Shown here: positions 16,763 to 22,868 of the stretch, one piece after another
Numbering within the stretch: position 1 is the stretch's first letter
How the letters are laid out: each line of letters begins with the position of its first letter
Source of the DNA: CAVTWH01 sp963850915
GTDB lineage: Bacteria > Actinomycetota > Actinomycetes > Mycobacteriales > Micromonosporaceae
Length of the DNA: 64,000 nucleotides
Assembly: GCA_963850915.1 (NCBI GenBank)
Contig: CAWKND010000010.1
Coordinates: 930,001-994,000, forward strand
Direction: 5' to 3'
Translations under genes and position numbers: made by a program
Notes under the pieces: generated by a model
What the model saw: only the letters and a program-made list of their open reading frames with translations
Told to the model about the DNA's origin: nothing
Databases searched by the model: none

Positions 16763-16960
16763 GTGGCCGCTACGCAACCAACCACTTGGATCAGGTCGTC
16801 CCGGTGTGAATCGGGTAACTGTGTCGAAGTGGCAACTGTTGGAGACCAGATCCTGGTCCGCGATTCGAAGGTCTCCGGTGGCCCTCACCTCAGTTTTTCC
16901 CGCAACGCCTGGAGTGCGTTCACCAACTCGCTGCGGACGGGCAGCCCTGATCTGGGCTGA
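16763..16960 (+). CDS. DUF397 domain protein
   Basis: 65 residues from GTG at 16763, which has GGCAGG upstream. The full DUF397 pattern is present: TTWIRSSRCESGNCVEVATV, then ILVRDSK and LSFSRNAWSAFTNSLR. An in-frame ATG at 16739 lacks a ribosome site. These small proteins occur throughout streptomycetes and Micromonosporaceae beside XRE/DUF5753 regulators (WhiJ-type modules) and are thought to be their interaction partners. This copy is convergent with the XRE gene and separated from it by a strong terminator, rather than in the more usual co-directional order. Confidence 0.8.
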   Translation: MAATQPTTWIRSSRCESGNCVEVATVGDQILVRDSKVSGGPHLSFSRNAWSAFTNSLRTGSPDLG

Positions 16961-16996
16961 CCTCCACAGTGGTCATGCTCCACAGCTTTGAACCTC

Positions 16997-17034
16997 GACC
17001 GGCGGCGCCCCAATCCCTTGGGGCGCCGCCGGTC
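16997..17034. terminator. Bidirectional terminator between DUF397 and XRE genes
   Basis: A perfect 15-bp inverted repeat (16997-17011 with 17020-17034, arm GACCGGCGGCGCCCC, 8-nt loop) lies midway between two convergent stops. Confidence 0.8.
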
Positions 17035-17058
17035 TCGCCTCAGCCGGGTAGACGCCAG

Positions 17059-17943
17059 CTAGCCCTGACCAACCTGCATTTCGTGGCGTACCGCGGAGAT
17101 CAGTTCACGTGAAGCCGTCTCGTCCAGCACGGCGGACCACAGCCGCTCGAAGACGTCGCGGTGCTGCTTGACCTCGGTCGAGCCGATCAGGATCTCATCC
17201 TGCGCCGGACTTTCCCGGTAGAGCACGGTGTCGTCCGGTCCGTCAAGATCGAGAAGGATGAACGGCCCGAGGAACAGAATCGGCGTGTCCGCCTGCAGCG
17301 GGCAGATCCGTACCCGGATCCGTCCTTCGTCCGACATGGCGAGCAGGGTGCTGAGTTGGTCGGCCATGACCGTGCGGCCACCGACCTGCCGGCGCAGCAC
17401 CGACTCGTCCAGAATGATTCGGAATTCCGGTGGCGGGTCGCGGTAGATTGCCCGTTCGGCGCGGCGCAGTCGGGACTCCAATCGAGCCTCGATCGTGGCG
17501 GAGTCGAGTCGGTCGACCTGGTTGGCGAAAATGGCGGTCGCATAGTCCGAGGTTTGCAGCGATCCAGGAACTGTCACATTGCTGTAGAAGAGAATGGCTG
17601 TTGCCACCGTCTCGTACTGGAACAGCCGGATCATCGCCGGCGTCAGGTGCTCCCGGTCGAACTCGTCGTTGGCATAGCGCTCGTTTCGGGATACCCGCGC
17701 GTCGGCCAGCAGCTCGTCCACCTGGTCGGCGTCGGTCACGTCGAGCAGTTGCAGTACCGCCCGCAGATCGTTGGGCGAGATGTTGACCTGCCCCTTCTCA
17801 ATCCGCATCACCTTGGAGAGGGACCACTCCATCGCGTTGGCGACCTGGGTCTGCGTCCAGCTCTTGGCCTGTCGGGCGCGCCGCAGAGCGAGACTGACGC
17901 GGCGACGGGCGATAGCGGGTGACGTGGTGCCGGCGTTGGTCAT
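17059..17943 (-). CDS. XRE-family regulator with DUF5753 C-terminal domain
   Basis: 294 residues. The N-terminal helix-turn-helix covers about residues 13-70 (ALRRARQAKSWTQTQVANAM, WSLSKVMRIEKGQVNIS). The rest is a DUF5753 domain (LFQYETVATAILFYSNVTVPG, LDESVLRRQVGG, ILFLGPFILLDLDGPDDTVLY). Such regulators form modules with DUF397 proteins that affect development and antibiotic production in streptomycetes (WhiJ-like). Both neighbouring DUF397 genes, one broken, are likely partners or targets. The ATG at 17943 is the only good start. Confidence 0.88.
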   Translation of the reverse strand: MTNAGTTSPAIARRRVSLALRRARQAKSWTQTQVANAMEWSLSKVMRIEKGQVNISPNDLRAVLQLLDVTDADQVDELLADARVSRNERYANDEFDREHLTPAMIRLFQYETVATAILFYSNVTVPGSLQTSDYATAIFANQVDRLDSATIEARLESRLRRAERAIYRDPPPEFRIILDESVLRRQVGGRTVMADQLSTLLAMSDEGRIRVRICPLQADTPILFLGPFILLDLDGPDDTVLYRESPAQDEILIGSTEVKQHRDVFERLWSAVLDETASRELISAVRHEMQVGQG

Positions 17944-18060
17944 GTCAGGTGATCTCCTGTTGCGGCGACGCCCCGATCACGGTCAACGTGCCATATGGCA
18001 GACAGAGATATTTCTGCGAACGGTACTCCGCGGCCGACGGGTACGCGAGCCTGCGCCGGC

Positions 18061-18128
18061 GGAGTTGTCGGGGGCGGAGGTGTCGGAGGTGCGGAGTTGT
18101 CGGGGGTACGGAGTTGTCGGGGGTACGC
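18061..18128 (+). repeat. Short direct repeats upstream of ogt
   Basis: GGAGTTGTCGGGGG occurs at 18061, 18092 and 18110, the last two followed by TAC, with a degenerate copy between the first two. It is a local tandem duplication in the untranslated region before the methyltransferase gene. No function is evident. Confidence 0.7.
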
Positions 18129-18142
18129 GGCAGAATGGGTGC

Positions 18143-18622
18143 ATGAGGTGGAGTGCGGTACCCAGCCCGATCGGTGTGCTGGGCGTGGCCGTGGATGACG
18201 TGGGCGTCTGCGGGGTGCGGTTCGCGGTAGCGCCGGAAGTCGTACCGCCCGCGACCGGGCTGGCGGCCACCGTCGCCGACCAGTTGACCGCCTACTTCGC
18301 CGGCGAACTCACCGACTTCGACGTGCCCCTGTCGGTGGTCGGTGGGAGCGAGTTCGAGCGCGCCGTGTGGCGCGAGATCGCCAGCATCCCGTACGCCGAA
18401 ATGCGGACCTACGGCCAGATCGCGGCCGATCTCGGCGAGCCGGACGCGGCCCGCGCGGTGGGCGTCGCCTGCAACCACAACCCGCACCCCGTCGTCGTGC
18501 CCTGTCACCGGGTGGTGGGCGCCGGCAACAAGCTGGTCGGCTTCGGCGGTGGCCTGCCGCGCAAACGGTTCCTGCTGGCGCTCGAGGCGAGGGTACGCAT
18601 CGAGCGCAGCTTCGCCGCCTGA
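18143..18622 (+). CDS. ogt: Methylated-DNA--protein-cysteine S-methyltransferase
   Basis: 159 residues from ATG at 18143. The acceptor-cysteine motif PCHRVVG lies near residue 120 within NHNPHPVVVPCHRVVGAG. The DNA-binding helix region reads ASIPYAEMRTYGQIAADLGE, and the C-terminal KLVGFGGGLPRKRFLL is present. It removes alkyl groups from O6-alkylguanine by suicide transfer to its own cysteine. The ribosome site is weak. It runs in the same direction as the TfoX-N gene, 51 bp downstream. Confidence 0.93.
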   Translation: MRWSAVPSPIGVLGVAVDDVGVCGVRFAVAPEVVPPATGLAATVADQLTAYFAGELTDFDVPLSVVGGSEFERAVWREIASIPYAEMRTYGQIAADLGEPDAARAVGVACNHNPHPVVVPCHRVVGAGNKLVGFGGGLPRKRFLLALEARVRIERSFAA

Positions 18623-18673
18623 CCGCGAGCCAGCAGACCGGCAGGTGAGCCGCAGGACGACTGAGGAGCCCCG

Positions 18674-19003
18674 ATGGCGTACGACGAAGGATTGGCCACC
18701 CGGCTGCGCGAACTCTTCGCTGACCAGCCCGGAGTCGTCGCGAAGCGGATGTTCGGCGGGCTGGCGGTCATGCTCGACGGCAACATGGCGGTCGGCGTCT
18801 ACGGCGATGACCTGCTGATCCGTGCCGATCCGGCCGAACGGGAGCAGTTGCTCGGCCGGCCCGGGGTCCGCGAGTTCGTGATGGGGCGCGCGACGGTGAA
18901 GGGATTTCTGCTGGTCGCGGCGCAGGCGTGCGCCGAGGACGAGGAGTTGGCGTCCTGGGTGGAGATCGGTGCCGGGTACGCCCGCCGGCTGCCGCCGAAG
19001 TAG
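18674..19003 (+). CDS. TfoX N-terminal domain protein
   Basis: 109 residues with the whole TfoX-N fold signature (LRELFADQPGVVAKRMFGGL, VMLDGNMAVGVYGDDLLIRAD, GRATVKGFLLV). It lacks the TfoX C-terminal domain, as is usual for stand-alone actinobacterial members. The cellular role of these is not established, and a competence function should not be assumed. It has a GAGGAG ribosome site 7 bp before ATG and is probably co-transcribed with ogt. Confidence 0.85.
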   Translation: MAYDEGLATRLRELFADQPGVVAKRMFGGLAVMLDGNMAVGVYGDDLLIRADPAEREQLLGRPGVREFVMGRATVKGFLLVAAQACAEDEELASWVEIGAGYARRLPPK

Positions 19004-19011
19004 CGGACGCG

Positions 19012-19536
19012 CTAGAGGCTCTGCCACCAGTCCCAGACGCGGACGATACCGATGATCACCAGCGCCATCATGACCGTCAATGAGATGAACACGAACAGGC
19101 ACGGCACCAGGTTGCCGCGCCGCTGCTCGCGCAGTACTGCCCCGCTCGGCAGGGGTACCGGCCGGGGCGGCGGGCCGGTGAGGTGAGCCGCGACCACCAG
19201 CCGGCGCAGCCGCTCGGCGGGTACCGGCGGCAGCGACTCGGGCGCACCCGGGTAGCGCAGTACCCGAAGGCGTACCCACGGCGACGGGTACGCGCGGAGG
19301 AACGCGACCTCCTCCTCCGGGCGCAGTTGCGTCGTCAGGTAGGCCCAGCGCCCGGCCTGTACCAGGTTGCCCGCCCGCCGGTACGCCTCGGCGAGCCGCC
19401 CGCGTACCGCCAGGTCCAGCGGCTCGGCGACGAGCAGTGAACGCAGCCGGGCAGCAGCGGCGTGGGTACGCCCGGCGGCGAGATCGGCCTCGGCCCGCGC
19501 CAGCGCACCACGGCGCACCACCCGTTCCGAAGTCAC
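19012..19536 (-). CDS. DUF6584-like protein with C-terminal membrane helix (paralogue 1)
   Basis: 174 residues from GTG at 19536. The N-terminal 110 residues are TPR-like helices (LARAEADLAAGRTHAAAARL, LAEAYRRAGNLVQAGRWAYL). Basic and proline-rich sequence follows, then a C-terminal anchor (CLFVFISLTVMMALVIIGIV). The AGRWAYL/AGRWGYL signature is that of DUF6584 proteins, of unknown function. A second member lies immediately upstream on the same strand. Both are tail-anchored, suggesting a cytoplasmic domain held at the membrane. Confidence 0.72.
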   Translation of the reverse strand: MTSERVVRRGALARAEADLAAGRTHAAAARLRSLLVAEPLDLAVRGRLAEAYRRAGNLVQAGRWAYLTTQLRPEEEVAFLRAYPSPWVRLRVLRYPGAPESLPPVPAERLRRLVVAAHLTGPPPRPVPLPSGAVLREQRRGNLVPCLFVFISLTVMMALVIIGIVRVWDWWQSL

Positions 19537-19609
19537 CCGTCCATAGTGGATCGCGGCACCGGCGACCCGGGAGCCTCAACGGTAACGAAACAGTCCCGGA
19601 GCGTGGCGC

Positions 19610-19658
19610 TTGCTGCCCGCGCTGGAAGGGGAGGTTGCTGCCCGCGCTGGAAGGGGAG
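19610..19658 (+). repeat. Two 24-bp direct repeats between the DUF6584 paralogues
   Basis: The 24-bp unit that starts TTGCTGCCCGCGCTGGAAGG lies at 19610-19633 and 19635-19658, a period of 25 bp. The second copy abuts the stop codon of the upstream paralogue. Confidence 0.9.
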
Positions 19659-20114
19659 CTAGTCGATCAGGGACTGGATCACGGAGACGGCACCGATCAG
19701 GGCCAGCGCCAGGAAGACCGCGACGACCACGGCGGCGACGGTCGACCAGAGTGCCCGGTGTCCGCGCCGGATGGGCGTACCGCTGCCGAGCCGGGCCAGC
19801 TGATCACGGGCGTACCCGGTGGGAGCCGCCGCCGCCACTCCGCGCCAGTGCAGCCGGTGCAGGCGTCGGACCGGATCGGGGTACGCCCGCTCGAAAGCGC
19901 TGATCTCGTCGGCCGGGGTATCGGCCAGCAGGTAGCCCCAGCGCCCGGCCTCGACCGGGTTGCCGACCGACCGGTGTACCGCCGCCAACTGCCGGCGCAG
20001 GTCGAGGTCGCCCGGGTGCGCCTGCACCAGGCTGGACAGCCGCTGGATGGCCGGCTGGGTGTGCCCCTGTGCCAGGTCGGTCGCTACCCGGTCGAGCGCG
20101 GTCGATTTCGGCAT
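19659..20114 (-). CDS. DUF6584-like protein with C-terminal membrane helix (paralogue 2)
   Basis: 151 residues from ATG at 20114. A longer open frame exists upstream, but MPKSTALDRVATDLAQGH fits the family start. TPR-like helices include LRRQLAAVHRSVGNPVEAGR, and the DUF6584 signature AGRWGYL follows. The C terminus is one membrane helix (ALWSTVAAVVVAVFLALALIG). It is paralogous to the downstream gene with conserved spacing of the signature. Function is unknown. The association with ino1 is positional only. Confidence 0.72.
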   Translation of the reverse strand: MPKSTALDRVATDLAQGHTQPAIQRLSSLVQAHPGDLDLRRQLAAVHRSVGNPVEAGRWGYLLADTPADEISAFERAYPDPVRRLHRLHWRGVAAAAPTGYARDQLARLGSGTPIRRGHRALWSTVAAVVVAVFLALALIGAVSVIQSLID

Positions 20115-20209
20115 GGGACCCACTATCCATCCGTGACACGCCGCGGTAAAGCGACGCGACACGCCATTTCAGCCCGGAAACGGGGTGAAACAAGCCGGAA
20201 ACAGCGCGA

Positions 20210-20234
20210 CGCCCCGAGGGAATCCCCCGGGGCG
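20210..20234 (-). terminator. Hairpin terminator after ino1
   Basis: CGCCCCGAGGG (20210-20220) pairs with CCCCCGGGGCG (20224-20234) with one mismatch and a 3-nt loop. It is 22 bp past the ino1 stop on the minus strand. Confidence 0.55.
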
Positions 20235-20255
20235 CCGTACTGCGAAGCGGCGAAA

Positions 20256-21335
20256 CTAGCGCTCGATCTCGCCGCGGATGAACTGCTCCACAGAGTTCTT
20301 CGCGTCGTGGTCGGCGTACTGGACCGGCGGCGACTTCATGAAGTAGCTCGACGCCGAGAGGATCGGGCCGCCGATGCCGCGGTCCTTGGCGATCTTCGCA
20401 GCGCGCAGCGCGTCGATGATCACACCGGCCGAGTTCGGCGAGTCCCACACCTCGAGCTTGAGCTCCGCGTTCAGCGGGGTGTCGCCGAACGAGCGGCCCT
20501 CCAGCCGGATGTAGGCCCACTTGCGGTCGTCGAGCCACGGCACGTGGTCCGACGGGCCGATGTGCACGTCGCTCTTGGTCATCTCGTGCGGGATCTGCGA
20601 GGTGACCGACTGGGTCTTCGAGATCTTCTTGGAGACCAGCCGGGTGCGCTCCAGCATGTTCATGAAGTCCATGTTGCCGCCGAAGTTGAGCTGGTACGTG
20701 CGCAGCAGCTCAACGCCACGGTCCTCGAACAGCTTGGCCAGGGCACGGTGCACGATGGTCGCACCGACCTGGGACTTGATGTCGTCGCCCACGATCGGCA
20801 GGCCGGCGTCCTCGAACTTCTTGGCCCACACCGGGTCGGAGGCGATGAAGACCGGCAGCGCGTTGACAAAGGCACAGCCGGCGTCGATCGCCGCCTGGGC
20901 GTAGAACTTGTCAGCCTGCTCGGAACCGACCGGCAGGTAGGAGATGACGACGTCGACCTGCGCTTCACGCAGAGCGGCGACCACATCGACCGGCTGCTCG
21001 TCCGACTCCTCGATGATCTCGCGGTAGTACTGGCCGAGCCCGTCGAACGTCGGACCACGCTGTACGTTCACCCCGGTCGGGGGTACATCGGCCAGCTTGA
21101 TGGTGTTGTTCTCGCTGGCCACAATGGCCTCAGCGAGATCGCGCCCCACCTTCTTGGCGTCCACGTCGAACGCCGCGACGAACTCCACGTCAGAGACGTG
21201 GTAGTCGCCGAAGGTGACGTGCATGAGACCGGGTACCCGCTCGTTCGGATCGGCGTCGCGGTAGTACTCCACGCCCTGGACCAGGGACGAGGCGCAGTTA
21301 CCGACACCGACGATGGCTACGCGTACCGAACCCAT
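20256..21335 (-). CDS. ino1: myo-Inositol-3-phosphate synthase
   Basis: 359 residues from ATG at 21335 (GGGAGG site). Motifs are the NAD-binding VRVAIVGVGNCASSLVQG, VDVVISYLPVGSEQADKFYA, GDDIKSQVGATIVHRAL and the active-site region LNFGGNMDFMNM. It converts glucose-6-phosphate to inositol-1-phosphate, the first step toward phosphatidylinositol, PIMs and mycothiol in actinobacteria. The length is that of the actinobacterial form. It follows padR on the same strand, 77 bp downstream, an arrangement conserved across actinobacteria, so it is probably repressed by that regulator. Confidence 0.95.
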   Translation of the reverse strand: MGSVRVAIVGVGNCASSLVQGVEYYRDADPNERVPGLMHVTFGDYHVSDVEFVAAFDVDAKKVGRDLAEAIVASENNTIKLADVPPTGVNVQRGPTFDGLGQYYREIIEESDEQPVDVVAALREAQVDVVISYLPVGSEQADKFYAQAAIDAGCAFVNALPVFIASDPVWAKKFEDAGLPIVGDDIKSQVGATIVHRALAKLFEDRGVELLRTYQLNFGGNMDFMNMLERTRLVSKKISKTQSVTSQIPHEMTKSDVHIGPSDHVPWLDDRKWAYIRLEGRSFGDTPLNAELKLEVWDSPNSAGVIIDALRAAKIAKDRGIGGPILSASSYFMKSPPVQYADHDAKNSVEQFIRGEIER

Positions 21336-21412
21336 CGCAGTGCCTCCCTCTTTCATCACGGCCGCTCCGGCGTGTCCGGAAGCGGATGAGTCATTTCAGT
21401 TGCCGTGCGGAC

Positions 21413-21997
21413 TTAGTCGGTCCGCTCGGAGTCTTCGGTGGTGGTGCCGGGCCGGCCGCCGGACCGCTCGGTGGCGATCAGCTCCTCCAGCCAGCGCACT
21501 TCGCGCTCGGCCGCGTCGAGGCCGTGCCGCTGAAGTTCGAGGGTGTACGAGTCGAGCCGCTCGGCTGCCCGGGAGAGCGTGTCGCGCAGCCCCTCGCGCC
21601 GCTCCTCGACCTTGCGCCTGCGCCCCTCCAGGATCCGCAGCCGGGTGTCGGAGTCGGTGCGCGCGAAGAAGGCGAAGTGCACGTTGAAGCCGGCGTCGTC
21701 GTAGGTCTCCGGCCCGGCCTGGGCGAGCAGCTCCTGGAAGCGCTCCTTGCCCTCGGCAGTGATCTTGTAGACCACCCGGCCGCGCTTGCTGGTGAGCGGC
21801 GGTACCTCGGCATCCGAGGCGGTGTCCGCCGACTCGGTGATCCAGCCGCTGGTCTGCAGCCGGCGCAGGGTCGGGTACAGCGAGCCGTAGGAGATCACCG
21901 AACGGATGGCGCCGAGCTTGGTCGCCAGCTGTTTGCGCAGCTCGTACCCGTGCATTGCGCTCTCGTGGAGCAGCCCCAGGATGGCCAGGTCGAGCAC
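21413..21997 (-). CDS. PadR-family transcriptional regulator
   Basis: 194 residues. The N-terminal winged helix is typical (LDLAILGLLHESAMHGYELR, SYGSLYPTLRRLQTSGWI, GRVVYKITAEGKERFQELL). A C-terminal dimerisation coiled coil of the Vir_act_alpha_C type follows (RRRKVEERREGLRDTLSRA). It is the first gene of the padR-ino1 unit. A perfect palindrome lies 57 bp upstream of its start, consistent with autoregulation and control of inositol synthesis. The inducer is unknown. Confidence 0.9.
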   Translation of the reverse strand: MLDLAILGLLHESAMHGYELRKQLATKLGAIRSVISYGSLYPTLRRLQTSGWITESADTASDAEVPPLTSKRGRVVYKITAEGKERFQELLAQAGPETYDDAGFNVHFAFFARTDSDTRLRILEGRRRKVEERREGLRDTLSRAAERLDSYTLELQRHGLDAAEREVRWLEELIATERSGGRPGTTTEDSERTD

Positions 21998-22053
21998 GGG
22001 TACCTCCTCACTGTCGCCGGATGTTCACGCGCACCGGGTTGACCGGCAAGTCA

Positions 22054-22076
22054 CGATGTATCGCACCGATACATCG
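22054..22076. promoter_or_regulatory. Palindromic operator upstream of padR-ino1
   Basis: CGATGTATCG-CAC-CGATACATCG is a perfect 10-bp inverted repeat (22054-22063 with 22067-22076). It contains ATGT and ACAT half-sites like those bound by PadR proteins. It stands in the divergent region between padR (start 21997) and the DUF5318 gene (start 22186). Confidence 0.7.
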
Positions 22077-22185
22077 CAACGGTAGAGCGTGCCGGCACCT
22101 TTATGCAATCTCCGCACCGCGTGGGGCCGGTCACTGCCGGTAACGTGGCTCGCCGGGGCGCTCCCGGGCGCGTACCCTCGTCCGC

Positions 22186-22680
22186 ATGCGTACGCAGCGA
22201 CAGGTCGTCGACTACTCGCTACAGCGACGCGCGCTGCTCCGGGATGTCTACTCCGGCCGGGTAGCGGGATACGAGGTGTGTGACGCCTCTCCCTACCTGA
22301 AAAGCGCTGCTCGCTTCCATGGCGAGGCGACCGATGTGCACTGCCCGGTGTGCCGGCGGGACAACCTGACGCTGGTGCACTACATCTATGGCGACGAGCT
22401 GAAGAACTCGGCCGGGCAGGCCCGGGCCCGCTCAGAGCTGCCCGTGCTGGCGATGACGCTGCGTGAGTTCCAGGTGTTCGTGGTGGAGGTTTGCCGTACC
22501 TGTGGCTGGAACCACCTGATCGAGCAGTACCTGCTGGGGCGTGCCGGATTGGCCGAGGGTGAGACGCCGCTGCCGGCGGCCGCCTCGGCGAGCGCCGACG
22601 TCGGCCACTCTGACGCCGCGACCAGCTCACTTCGACGTTCATCGCGTACGGTGCGACGACGGCCCGAGGCCGCGCAATGA
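22186..22680 (+). CDS. DUF5318 protein with four-cysteine zinc motif
   Basis: 164 residues. The conserved core is LRDVYSGRVAGYEVCDASPY followed by two CxxC pairs (CPVCRRD and CRTCGWN) about 55 residues apart, which probably bind zinc. The C-terminal 35 residues are low-complexity Ala/Ser/Arg. This is the conserved gene that precedes ponA in actinobacteria (equivalent to Rv0049 of M. tuberculosis). Its function is not established. It is divergent from padR, so the palindrome at 22054 may affect it too. Confidence 0.82.
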   Translation: MRTQRQVVDYSLQRRALLRDVYSGRVAGYEVCDASPYLKSAARFHGEATDVHCPVCRRDNLTLVHYIYGDELKNSAGQARARSELPVLAMTLREFQVFVVEVCRTCGWNHLIEQYLLGRAGLAEGETPLPAAASASADVGHSDAATSSLRRSSRTVRRRPEAAQ

Positions 22681-22759
22681 CGGTCGCCCACCCAGTGGCC
22701 GCGTCAGTGGAGCACCAGGGTGGGCGAAACCTCGCAAATCCGAATAATCCTAAATGTGC

Positions 22760-22784
22760 TGCCACCCGGCCTGTCCGGGTGGCA
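22760..22784 (+). terminator. Hairpin between DUF5318 gene and ponA
   Basis: A perfect 10-bp stem, TGCCACCCGG with CCGGGTGGCA, has a 5-nt loop. It is downstream of the DUF5318 stop and 85 bp before ponA. There is no T-tract. Confidence 0.5.
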
Positions 22785-22868
22785 ATGAACGCGCCCTGGT
22801 CCCCCGGGGCGCATCGGCAACCGGACGGTGCCCTCCCCGGCACCGCCCCGACCGGCAGGGTGTGACTG

